This document shows, in pieces, positions 1 to 5,397 of a DNA stretch of 8,552 nt. The notes beneath the pieces are model-generated. The model was not told the origin of the DNA. It was given only the letters and a program-made list of their open reading frames with translations, and searched no databases. How positions within the stretch are numbered: position 1 is the stretch's first letter; the number at the start of each line of letters is the position of its first letter. Location: positions 1 through 8,552 of the forward strand of contig JAKABC010000072.1 in the NCBI GenBank assembly GCA_021802025.1. The letters are read 5' to 3'. The translations under genes and the position numbers were made by a program. This DNA is from Actinomycetes bacterium. Lineage in GTDB: Bacteria > Actinomycetota > Acidimicrobiia > Acidimicrobiales > RAAP-2.

Positions 1-2
1 TC

Positions 3-395
3 CTCGGCGACCGGTACGTCATCCCGGCCGGGGAGATCGTGGTGCGCACGACGACCTCGGGCGGACCGGGCGGCCAGCACGCCAACCGCTCGCTGACCAA
101 GGTCGTGGTGAGCTGGCGGGTCGCCGACTCGTCGCTCGACGCCACCGCCCGGGCCCGGGTCGAGGCCCGACTGGGTCCGGTGGTGCGCGCCAGCGCGAGC
201 CGCTTTCGCAGCCGCGCCCAGAACCACGAGGCGGCCCTCGTCCAACTGGGCGAGCGACTGCTCACGGCCCTCACCCCGCGCACGCCGCGTCGCGCGACCC
301 GCCCGACGCGGGCCTCGGTGGAGCGCCGACTCGAGGACAAGCGGGCCCGCGCGCGCACGAAGTCCGTCCGGCGGGGCCCCGAGGCCGGGGACTAA
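3..395 (+). CDS. arfB: ArfB-type alternative ribosome-rescue peptidyl-tRNA hydrolase (5' end outside window)
   Basis: This is the C-terminal 130 residues of a class I release-factor-like protein. The GGQ peptidyl-tRNA hydrolysis motif sits at visible residues 23-25 in the context SGGPGGQHANRS. The reading frame is open to the left edge, and the residues before GGQ (LGDRYVIPAGEIVVRT) match the N-terminal strand of ArfB/YaeJ proteins, so the true start is only a few codons upstream of the window. The GTG at 39 would delete that strand and is unlikely to be the start. The arginine-rich tail, with RRATRPTRASVERRL, matches the ArfB tail that enters the empty mRNA channel of stalled ribosomes. No codon-recognition domain of RF1/RF2 type is present, and the length fits ArfB (about 140 aa). 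Known role of the family: hydrolysis of peptidyl-tRNA on non-stop ribosomes, in the cytoplasm. The TAA stop overlaps the surE stop on the other strand. Confidence 0.88.
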   Translation, partial: LGDRYVIPAGEIVVRTTTSGGPGGQHANRSLTKVVVSWRVADSSLDATARARVEARLGPVVRASASRFRSRAQNHEAALVQLGERLLTALTPRTPRRATRPTRASVERRLEDKRARARTKSVRRGPEAGD

Positions 396-1240
396 GGCCG
401 GCGCAAGTGGGCCTCGATGACCGCGAGGGCGGCCTCGACGGTCGCGTCGAGGCCGGGGTCGGTGTCCTCGTGGGGCCCGCGCAGCGGGGTCAGGGTCGCG
501 TAGCCCGCGGCGAGCAGCGCGCCGTCCTCGTCGGCCTCCTCGTCCGAGACGTCGCCCAGAGAGGGTGTGGCCGCGCCCAGGCGCAAGGGGAGCTCCCCCT
601 CGTCGGCGAGGGGGGGGCCGCCCGCGCGCGGCCCGGCCGCCTTGACGATCCCCGCGCTCGACACCCGGGCCCGGCGCACTCCGGCGAGCTGCTCGCGCGC
701 GAGGTTGGGGACGTTGAGGTTGAGCACGGTGCGACCGGGCGCCGCGACCAGCTCTTCGAGCACCTCCACGCACACCGCGGCGGCCGTGTCGTAGTGGACG
801 TGCTCTCCCCACTGAACCGACACCGCGATCCCCGAGAGGCCGAGCTGGGCCCCGGTCAACACGGCGCCCACCGTCCCCGAGTGCAGGACGCTGCGCCCGA
901 CGTTGGCCCCGGCGTTGATCCCCGAGACGATGACGTCGGGCACGAGGTCGAACGCCCCGAGGGCGCCCATGATCGCGCACAGGGCCGGTGGGGCGTCGAG
1001 ACCGTAGGCCGGGAGGCTCCCCGCCCCCTCGACGTGGTGGCGGCGGTACGAGACGCTCGGGCGGGCGAAGACGTCGCCCACGGCGGCCGACATGCCCGAG
1101 TAGTTGCGGTCCGGGGCGACGATGATCGCGTCGCGTTCCTCGCCCCCGGGTGCGCCGGCGACCCACTGCTCGACCGCCTGGGCCAGGACCGCGAGACCCC
1201 GCGCACCCACCCCGTCGTCGTTGGTGAGCAGGAGGCGCAT
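392..1240 (-). CDS. surE: 5'/3'-nucleotidase SurE
   Basis: The 282-aa product starts with MRLLLTNDDG, the SurE signature; D8 and D9 are the metal-binding aspartates. NYSGMS (Ser48) and SGINAGANVG (Asn109) match the other metal and phosphate-site segments, and GTVGAVLTGA follows as in the family. SurE proteins are cytoplasmic, metal-dependent phosphatases that dephosphorylate nucleoside monophosphates and some polyphosphates (EC 3.1.3.5). The protein is slightly longer than the usual 250-260 aa, mainly because of an acidic stretch near residues 225-245 (DVSDEEADEDG), probably a surface loop. The ATG at 1240 is supported by the motif beginning at residue 3 and by a TAGGGT -10 box ending 7 nt upstream, which suggests a leaderless mRNA. 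The gene is divergent from the epimerase gene and convergent with arfB, sharing overlapping stop codons (CTAA, 392-395). Confidence 0.93.
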   Translation of the reverse strand: MRLLLTNDDGVGARGLAVLAQAVEQWVAGAPGGEERDAIIVAPDRNYSGMSAAVGDVFARPSVSYRRHHVEGAGSLPAYGLDAPPALCAIMGALGAFDLVPDVIVSGINAGANVGRSVLHSGTVGAVLTGAQLGLSGIAVSVQWGEHVHYDTAAAVCVEVLEELVAAPGRTVLNLNVPNLAREQLAGVRRARVSSAGIVKAAGPRAGGPPLADEGELPLRLGAATPSLGDVSDEEADEDGALLAAGYATLTPLRGPHEDTDPGLDATVEAALAVIEAHLRRP

Positions 1241-1247
1241 CCCCCCG

Positions 1248-1253
1248 ACCCTA
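1248..1253 (-). promoter_or_regulatory. Putative -10 box of surE (leaderless)
   Basis: Read on the minus strand this is TAGGGT, followed by 7 nt and then the surE ATG. The spacing would place the transcription start at or within a base or two of the start codon. No convincing -35 hexamer is seen at the normal distance. The same hexamer occurs 6-9 nt before three other starts in the window, which strengthens the call. Confidence 0.55.
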
Positions 1254-1260
1254 ACTGTCG

Positions 1261-1266
1261 TAAGTT
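1261..1266 (+). promoter_or_regulatory. Possible -10 box of the epimerase-SDR operon
   Basis: TAAGTT fits the TANNNT form and lies 31 nt before the ATG at 1298, leaving room for a short leader that includes an AGGAGA ribosome-binding site. It is 7 bp from the divergent surE -10 box. It lies within an inverted repeat, TAACT (1252-1256) and AGTTA (1263-1267). The call rests on position and base pattern only. Confidence 0.3.
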
Positions 1267-1283
1267 ACGGGCCGGTGTGGGAC

Positions 1284-1289
1284 AGGAGA
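1284..1289 (+). promoter_or_regulatory. Ribosome-binding site of the epimerase gene
   Basis: AGGAGA lies 8 nt before ATG 1298 and 5 nt before GTG 1295. It fixes the start of the epimerase gene to this pair and rules out the long in-frame extension upstream, which is antisense to surE. It is one of only two clear Shine-Dalgarno sequences in the window. Confidence 0.6.
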
Positions 1290-1297
1290 CGGGCGTG

Positions 1298-2209
1298 ATG
1301 CTGCCGACGGGTGAACAGATAGCGATCGCCCACGGCGACCAGCGCGCGGTCGTCACCGAGGTGGGGGCGACGCTGCGGACCTACGTCCAGGGCGGGGTGC
1401 CCGTCGTGGAGGGCTTCGCGGCCGACGAGGTCGCCACCGCCGCCCGGGGCCAGGTGCTCTACCCGTGGCCGAACCGGATGGGCGACGGCGAGTGGACCTT
1501 CTCGGGGCGCGCCGCGCGCGCCGCGGTCGACGACGTCCCCCACGCCACCGCCATCCACGGGCTGGTGCGCTTTCGCCCGTTCCGCATCGAGGCGGTCAAC
1601 CAGAACCGCTGCGTGCTGACCTTGACCCTGCACCCCACGCCGGCCTACCCCTTCGCCACCGAGCTGACCATCGCCTACCACCTCGGCGCGCTGGGGCTCA
1701 CCGTGACCTCGACGGTGACCAACCGCGACGAGGTGCCCGTGCCCTTCGGGCTGGGCTTCCACCCCTACCTGGCCGTCACGACCCCGACGATCGAGGGGGC
1801 CCAGCTCGAGGTGCCCGCGCGGGCCTACGTCGCGGTCAACGACCGGCGCCTGCCCACGGGCGAGATCCTGCCGGTCGCCGGCCAGCCCCTCGACTTCTCG
1901 CGGCGCAAGTCGGTGAACGGCCACGAGCTCGATACCACCTACACCGAGCTGGTGCGCGACGACTCGGGGCTGGCCGTCGCCGTGCTCGAGGACTCCTCCG
2001 GGGCGATGGTCGAGCTCAGCGTGGACCGCACCTTCCCCTACCTCCAGGTCTTCACCGGTGACACCCTCGAGCGCGGCCGCCGGCGCACGGCCGTGGCGAT
2101 CGAGCCGATGACCTGTCCGCCCGACGCGCTGCGCTCGGGCAAGGACGTGGTCGTGCTCGAGCCGGGCCAGCACTGGGCGGGCTCGTGGCGGCTCCGGCGG
2201 CGCGCGTGA
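1298..2209 (+). CDS. Aldose 1-epimerase (galactose mutarotase family)
   Basis: The 303-aa product interconverts alpha and beta anomers of an aldose (EC 5.1.3.3 activity expected; the substrate cannot be read from sequence). Family landmarks are all present: PWPNRMGDG at residues 56-64 (substrate-binding Arg60), the catalytic histidine in HGLVRF (His87), the second histidine in GFHPYL (His155), and the catalytic base glutamate in AIEPMT (Glu269). Length is normal for the bacterial GalM-like superfamily. There is no signal peptide, so it should be cytoplasmic. I chose ATG 1298 because AGGAGA lies 8 nt upstream; GTG 1295 would add one residue. The frame is open back to 407, but that part is antisense to surE and has no family match. 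The TGA stop overlaps a GTG start of the next gene, implying translational coupling with the SDR gene. Confidence 0.88.
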   Translation: MLPTGEQIAIAHGDQRAVVTEVGATLRTYVQGGVPVVEGFAADEVATAARGQVLYPWPNRMGDGEWTFSGRAARAAVDDVPHATAIHGLVRFRPFRIEAVNQNRCVLTLTLHPTPAYPFATELTIAYHLGALGLTVTSTVTNRDEVPVPFGLGFHPYLAVTTPTIEGAQLEVPARAYVAVNDRRLPTGEILPVAGQPLDFSRRKSVNGHELDTTYTELVRDDSGLAVAVLEDSSGAMVELSVDRTFPYLQVFTGDTLERGRRRTAVAIEPMTCPPDALRSGKDVVVLEPGQHWAGSWRLRRRA

Positions 2210-2922
2210 GCGTCGTCCTAGTCACCGGCTCGACGAGCGGCATCGGTGAGGCGACGGCGCGGCGCTTCGCGGCCCGCGGCGACCTCGTCGTCCTCAACTC
2301 GGCGCGCAGTCGCACGGCCGGTGAGCGGCTCGCGGCCGAGCTGCCCGGCGCCGCCTACGTCCAGGCCGACCTGGCCCGCGAGGAGGGGGTGTCCGAGCTC
2401 GTGGCCGCGGTGCGCGAGCGCCACGGGCGCCTCGACGTGCTCGTGAACAACGCGGCCACCACCCGGCGCATCGACCACCGGGACTTCGCCGCGGCGAACC
2501 GCGGGGTGTGGCGCGAGATCTTCGAGCTGAACGTCTTCGCCACCTTCGAGCTCACCACGGCCCTCCACGACCTCTTGGCCGACGGTGGCGGGGCGGTCGT
2601 GAACGTCTCGTCGCACGCCGGTGAGCGCACGGCCGGCTCGTCGATCCCCTACGCGGCCTCCAAGGCCGCGCTCAACCACGTGACCCGGCTCCTCGCGCGC
2701 GTCATGGGCCCCGAGGTAAGGGTGAACGCGGTCGCGCCCGGGTTCACCGCGACGCCGTGGACGGCCGACTGGGTCGGCGCGCGCGAGTACGTCGAGCGCC
2801 ACGCGCCCCTGCGCCGGGTGGCGACGCCCGAGGACGTGGCCGGCGCGATCCTCTCCCTCGTGGACGCCCCCTACGTCACCGGTCAGGTGCTCGCGGTCGA
2901 CGGCGGGCTCTCGACGACCTGA
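2206..2922 (+). CDS. Short-chain dehydrogenase/reductase (SDR), FabG-like
   Basis: The 238-aa classical SDR carries every core motif: the dinucleotide-binding TGSTSGIG at residues 7-14, NNAA after the fourth strand, the active-site tetrad Asn109, Ser136, Tyr149 and Lys153 (YAASK), and PGF plus a C-terminal VDGG typical of the family. It should be a cytoplasmic NAD(P)H-dependent oxidoreductase; the substrate is unknown. I prefer GTG 2206, which overlaps the epimerase stop as GTGA and gives the usual short SDR N-terminus (MSVVLVTG). GTG 2185 would add seven residues with no extra family match; neither start has a good Shine-Dalgarno sequence. Pairing with a mutarotase suggests a sugar substrate (inference), but many SDRs of this type act on acyl or alcohol substrates. 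Its 3' end overlaps the convergent mpaB gene by 40 nt. Confidence 0.87.
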   Translation: MSVVLVTGSTSGIGEATARRFAARGDLVVLNSARSRTAGERLAAELPGAAYVQADLAREEGVSELVAAVRERHGRLDVLVNNAATTRRIDHRDFAAANRGVWREIFELNVFATFELTTALHDLLADGGGAVVNVSSHAGERTAGSSIPYAASKAALNHVTRLLARVMGPEVRVNAVAPGFTATPWTADWVGAREYVERHAPLRRVATPEDVAGAILSLVDAPYVTGQVLAVDGGLSTT

Positions 2923-3779
2923 GGCGCCGCCGGCGCCAGCACCACGCGCACCGTGGCGGCGAAGAGCCGCGCGACGTACAGCGCCGCGCGGTCGCGCCAC
3001 GACGGGCGCGGCGCGCCGAGCAGTCGTCGCTCGGGCGGGTCGACCAGCGCGTAGGCGGCGCGCACGATCACCCGGTAGGCGAGGCGGGCGACGGGCCCGA
3101 GGCTGACGCCGCCGGCCAAGAAGTCGCGGGCCTCGCGCGCCGCGCCCGAGAGGCGCAGCTCGGGCCGGTACGACGCGAGCCGGGCCGCCAGCTCGGCCGC
3201 GGTGGTGGGGGGGTCGAGAACGCCGAGGTCGCGCGCCGCCCGGGCCACCTCGGCCACGTAGCGGTCGGCGTCGGCGTGAGAGATGGGGTAGCGGCCCAGG
3301 CGCCGGTAGGCGGCGAGGAACATCGAGACCTCGGCGCAGTGGACGAAGGCCAGCAGGTGGGGGTCCCGGGCGTCGTAGGGCCGTCCGTCCTCGGCGGTGC
3401 CGTGGACGAAGTCGTGCACGAAGCGCACCCGGGCCAGGGCCGCCTCGGCGGTCTCGGTCGAGCCGTAGGTCGTGGCGCTGATGTAGTGGGCCGTCTGCAG
3501 GAGCCGCCCGAACGGGTCCTCGCGGTAGCGCGAGTAGTCGGCGACCCCGGCCATGGCGAGGGGGTGGAGCATCTGGACGAAGAGCGAGGCGACCCCGCCC
3601 ACCAGCATCGAGCCGAGGTCGCCGTGCACGACGCGCGCCACGCCGTCGACCGGCGTGTAGGCGAGGGCCGGGTCGTCGCAGCGGGGCGGGGGGTCCTCCA
3701 CGAGGCCGGCGGCCCGTCGGATGGCCTGTCCGGCGAGGGCGCGCGCTCGCTCGGCGAGGCCGTGGGGGGGCGTCGGCAT
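2883..3779 (-). CDS. MpaB/DUF2236 family putative oxygenase
   Basis: The 298-aa product matches the DUF2236 (MpaB-like, related to latex-clearing protein Lcp) family. Visible landmarks are GDLGSML near residue 53, LHPLAMAGVADYSRY followed by EDPFGRL at 71-93, VHDFVHG at 121-127, and YDARDPHLLAFVH at 135-147. The histidines in these segments are the conserved ones, some thought to ligate heme in characterised members. Members include heme b oxygenases, for example in mycophenolic acid side-chain cleavage and rubber oxidation, but most actinobacterial paralogues have no known substrate, so the function here is only a family-level guess. No signal peptide is evident. ATG 3779 is supported by a TAGGGT -10 box 9 nt upstream. 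That box is one arm of a palindrome that also forms the clpS -10 box. The last 40 nt overlap the SDR gene on the opposite strand. Confidence 0.82.
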   Translation of the reverse strand: MPTPPHGLAERARALAGQAIRRAAGLVEDPPPRCDDPALAYTPVDGVARVVHGDLGSMLVGGVASLFVQMLHPLAMAGVADYSRYREDPFGRLLQTAHYISATTYGSTETAEAALARVRFVHDFVHGTAEDGRPYDARDPHLLAFVHCAEVSMFLAAYRRLGRYPISHADADRYVAEVARAARDLGVLDPPTTAAELAARLASYRPELRLSGAAREARDFLAGGVSLGPVARLAYRVIVRAAYALVDPPERRLLGAPRPSWRDRAALYVARLFAATVRVVLAPAAPQVVESPPSTAST

Positions 3780-3788
3780 GGCGAACCC

Positions 3789-3794
3789 ACCCTA
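3789..3794 (-). promoter_or_regulatory. Putative -10 box of mpaB, shared palindrome with clpS
   Basis: Read on the minus strand it is TAGGGT, 9 nt before the mpaB ATG, so the mRNA would be leaderless or have a leader of 2-3 nt. It is the left arm of the perfect 10-bp palindrome ACCCTAGGGT (3789-3798). It shares the central TA with the clpS -10 box on the other strand. Confidence 0.5.
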
Positions 3795-3798
3795 GGGT
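3793..3798 (+). promoter_or_regulatory. Putative -10 box of clpS (leaderless)
   Basis: TAGGGT is followed by 6 nt and then GTG 3805, the spacing expected when transcription begins at the start codon. The same hexamer and the same 6-nt spacing occur before the secreted-protein gene at 4600. No clear -35 element is visible. Confidence 0.55.
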
Positions 3799-3804
3799 CG
3801 AGCC

Positions 3805-4134
3805 GTGCCCCGTCGAGCCCCCGGCTGGAAGACTGGTCCGGTGACCGCCCGACTGGCCTCGACCGAGCGCGAGCTCGACCAGAGCGCGTCGGTGGCCACG
3901 CAGCGGCCGTGGAACGTGGTCGTCTGGAACGATCCCGTCACCCCGATGGCCGTGGTGGTCGTGGTCTTTCGTCGGGTCTTCGGCTACCCCGAGGCCAAGT
4001 GCACCCACCTCATGCTCACCGTCCACCACGAGGGCCGGGCCGTCGTGTGGTCCGGCGGGCGCGAGCGCGCCGAGTCCTACTGCGTCAAGCTCCAGGTGGC
4101 GGGGCTTCAGTCGACGGTCGAGCGCGACGACTAG
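3805..4134 (+). CDS. clpS: ATP-dependent Clp protease adaptor ClpS
   Basis: The 109-aa product is the N-degron adaptor that binds proteins with destabilising N-terminal residues and delivers them to a Clp ATPase (ClpA in proteobacteria, ClpC in actinobacteria). The core runs from PWNVVVWNDPVTPM (residues 35-48) to the C-terminus. Asn42-Asp43, the TPM segment (46-48) and the histidine of LTVHHEG (His74) correspond to the binding-pocket residues of E. coli ClpS, so N-degron binding looks intact. The 34 residues before the core are a flexible tail, as in other ClpS proteins. GTG 3805 is chosen for its leaderless -10 box; GTG 3841 would give a 97-aa protein of equally normal size and cannot be excluded. 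The stop overlaps the DUF2017 start by one base (TAGTG), so the two genes should be cotranscribed. Confidence 0.9.
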   Translation: MPRRAPGWKTGPVTARLASTERELDQSASVATQRPWNVVVWNDPVTPMAVVVVVFRRVFGYPEAKCTHLMLTVHHEGRAVVWSGGRERAESYCVKLQVAGLQSTVERDD

Positions 4135-4565
4135 TGGCGTCGCGCCTCTTCACCCGGCGCCGGGACGGTCGGATCGAGGTCCGACTCAGCCCCGACGGGC
4201 GCGCCTTCGTGGGGGCCACCGCGCGCGAGGTCGCGGCCGCCGAGGGTGACCCCAACCACGCGTGGGGGGCCGCCCTGCACGCCCCGATCGACCCCGGCCG
4301 CGACGCCGACGACCCCCTGGCGATGCTGAGCCGACAGAGTGAGCTCACCTCGAACGCCGAGCTGGTGCTCGCGACCCTCGACGAGGGGGCGCTCACCGAC
4401 GGCGAAGCCTGGGCGTGGTTCTGCACCCTCCAGGTGGCGCTGCGCTCGATCGCGGTGGCGAACGGCCTACTCGACGACGACGCGTGGAACGCCCTGAGCG
4501 GCCCGTTGGTCGAGCACATCCAGACGATCCAGGCCCTGTTGTTCGAGCTGTCCCGGGTCCTGTAG
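4134..4565 (+). CDS. DUF2017 family protein, partner gene of clpS
   Basis: The product is 143 aa and begins at GTG 4134, overlapping the clpS TAG by one base. It is acidic and soluble, with no signal peptide or membrane segment. The central part, with DDPLAMLSRQSELTSNAELVL followed by WAWFCTLQVALRSIAVANGL, matches the DUF2017 pattern of a short conserved acidic segment and a helical C-terminal half; members are often somewhat longer. The function is unknown. DUF2017 genes commonly follow clpS in actinobacteria, so a role linked to Clp substrate delivery is plausible but is inference from context. The frame is open far upstream (to 2757), but that region is a shadow of SDR, mpaB and clpS. The start has no separate Shine-Dalgarno sequence, which fits translational coupling to clpS. 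Confidence 0.8.
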   Translation: MASRLFTRRRDGRIEVRLSPDGRAFVGATAREVAAAEGDPNHAWGAALHAPIDPGRDADDPLAMLSRQSELTSNAELVLATLDEGALTDGEAWAWFCTLQVALRSIAVANGLLDDDAWNALSGPLVEHIQTIQALLFELSRVL

Positions 4566-4587
4566 TCCGCCGGCGCCCCCCGGGACC

Positions 4588-4593
4588 TAGGGT
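4588..4593 (+). promoter_or_regulatory. Putative -10 box of the secreted-protein gene (leaderless)
   Basis: TAGGGT is followed by 6 nt and then GTG 4600. Sequence and spacing are the same as at clpS, and both genes even begin GTGCCCCGT. It lies in the 34-nt gap after the DUF2017 stop, so the secreted-protein gene is probably a separate transcription unit. No -35 hexamer is obvious. Confidence 0.55.
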
Positions 4594-4599
4594 GGTGCG

Positions 4600-5313
4600 G
4601 TGCCCCGTACCCGTTTCGTCTCCTCGGCCGCCCTCGTGGCCCTCCTCCTCGCTCCCGCCCTCGGCGTCGTCGGCGCCTCGGCCGGCGCGGCCAGTGCGCC
4701 GACGGTGTCCTCGCTGCTCGGCGCCTCGGCTCGGGCCCTCAAGGGACAGCAGGGGGTTCACCTCGTCGTCACCACCGAGCGCAAGGGCGTGCGCAGCGCG
4801 GCCGTCGCCGACATCGGGCTCTCGGCCGGACACGAGTCCTACACCTCGGGCGCCGAGCGCTTCGAGGTGGCCGTCACCTCGAGCGCGGCCTACCTGTCGG
4901 GCTCTCCCGGTGGTCTGCGCTCGCTGATGGGTCTGACCAAGACCCAGGTGGCCAAGGTCGGCGCCAAGTGGATCGTCATGAAGAAGGGCTCCACCCAGTA
5001 CAAGGAGTTCCGACTCAACCTCACCGCCACGGGCTTCGCCGCGATCCTGCCGAGCGCGAAGGGGACCCACCTGCTCGCGACCCGCGACGCGACGACCGGT
5101 GGCTACCAGCTGCGCTGGACGACCCCGGCGTCGGCCTCGGCGTCGGCCTCGACGACGACCCTCGTGCTCGCCGCCGGGGCCCACGCCCTGCCGCTGCGCG
5201 AGGAGGTGAGTGCGGCGGGCGCGACCAGCCTGACGGTCTTCTCCCACTGGGGTGAGGCCGTCCACTTCTCGCGGCCCGCGGCCACCATCGCCTACGCCAA
5301 GGTCTTCGGCTAG
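4600..5313 (+). CDS. Secreted protein of unknown function, possibly LppX/LprG-like fold
   Basis: The 237-aa product has a clear Sec signal peptide: basic start (MPRTR), a hydrophobic core at about residues 7-24, and small residues ending in AGAASAP, with likely cleavage near residues 30-33. There is no lipobox cysteine, so it should be exported free rather than as a lipoprotein. The mature part alternates short strands (VHLVVTTERKG, FEVAVTSSAAYLSG, KWIVMKKG) and has the segment LMGLTKTQVAKVGAKWI and the ending FSHWGEAVHFSRPAATIAY. This layout resembles secreted beta-rich proteins of the LolA/LppX/LprG type, which bind lipids; that resemblance is from memory and weak. A 12-bp tandem duplication at 5128-5151 encodes ASAS twice (PASASASAST). 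The start is GTG 4600, set by the leaderless promoter. A specific function cannot be assigned. Confidence 0.7.
   Translation: MPRTRFVSSAALVALLLAPALGVVGASAGAASAPTVSSLLGASARALKGQQGVHLVVTTERKGVRSAAVADIGLSAGHESYTSGAERFEVAVTSSAAYLSGSPGGLRSLMGLTKTQVAKVGAKWIVMKKGSTQYKEFRLNLTATGFAAILPSAKGTHLLATRDATTGGYQLRWTTPASASASASTTTLVLAAGAHALPLREEVSAAGATSLTVFSHWGEAVHFSRPAATIAYAKVFG
5128..5151 (+). repeat. Two-copy 12-bp tandem repeat inside the secreted-protein gene
   Basis: gcgtcggcctcg occurs twice without a gap (5128-5139, 5140-5151) and encodes Ala-Ser-Ala-Ser twice. It lies in what looks like a loop between strands of the secreted protein. It is in frame, so copy-number change would keep the protein intact. 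Confidence 0.7.
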
Positions 5314-5354
5314 ACCGACGCCGCACCGGGCCAGCCCCGTCGAGGGACTGGAAA

Positions 5355-5382
5355 ACGGAACGGTTCAGTTACGGAACGTTCT
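5355..5382. promoter_or_regulatory. Putative TetR operator with two palindromic sites
   Basis: Two related sites lie 16 bp apart. ACGGAACGGTTC begins at 5355 and contains GAAC-g-GTTC (5358-5366), symmetric about one base. ACGGAACGTTCT begins at 5371 and contains the perfect palindrome GAACGTTC (5374-5381). They fill the space directly upstream of the TATCGT -10 box, so a bound dimer or pair of dimers would block RNA polymerase. TetR-family regulators usually repress their own promoter, and the next gene is a TetR gene, so autoregulation is the natural reading (inference). Confidence 0.6.
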
Positions 5383-5384
5383 GG

Positions 5385-5390
5385 TATCGT
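5385..5390 (+). promoter_or_regulatory. Putative -10 box of the tetR-efflux operon (leaderless)
   Basis: TATCGT lies 7 nt before GTG 5398, again the leaderless spacing. A 17-nt spacer upstream would put the -35 region at about 5362-5367 (ggttca), inside the first putative operator site. The hexamer differs from the TAGGGT boxes elsewhere and is nearer the TATAAT consensus form. Confidence 0.55.
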
Positions 5391-5397
5391 AATCGCC

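Noticed and set aside
39..41. GTG as the start of the arfB gene
   Set aside because: The frame is open to the left edge, and the residues before it match the conserved N-terminal strand of ArfB proteins, so the gene is cut by the window.
407..1297. Open frame upstream of and continuous with the epimerase gene, which would give a 600-aa protein
   Set aside because: It is antisense to surE, a gene with full family motifs. The translated part is Gly/Arg/Val-rich with no domain, and the epimerase has its own AGGAGA and ATG at 1298. It is a shadow caused by high GC content.
2218..4029. 603-codon minus-strand open frame covering SDR, mpaB and the clpS start
   Set aside because: It overlaps three well-supported genes in other frames and consists of low-complexity Arg/Gly/Pro/Ala sequence. 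Long open frames are expected where stop codons are rare.
2757..4133. Plus-strand open frame running into the DUF2017 gene, suggesting a 602-aa protein
   Set aside because: The upstream part is antisense to mpaB and out of frame with clpS. Only the part from GTG 4134 shows family sequence, and it sits exactly at the clpS stop.
4393..5265. 290-codon minus-strand open frame opposite DUF2017 and the secreted protein
   Set aside because: Composition is Gly/Arg-rich without a recognisable domain, while the plus strand encodes a clear signal peptide and DUF2017 motifs.
5316..5342. Possible hairpin after the secreted-protein gene (CGACG with CGTCG, inner GGG with CCC)
   Set aside because: The stem needs a 7-nt one-sided bulge and is not followed by a T-run. 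It is too weak to call a terminator in DNA of this GC content.
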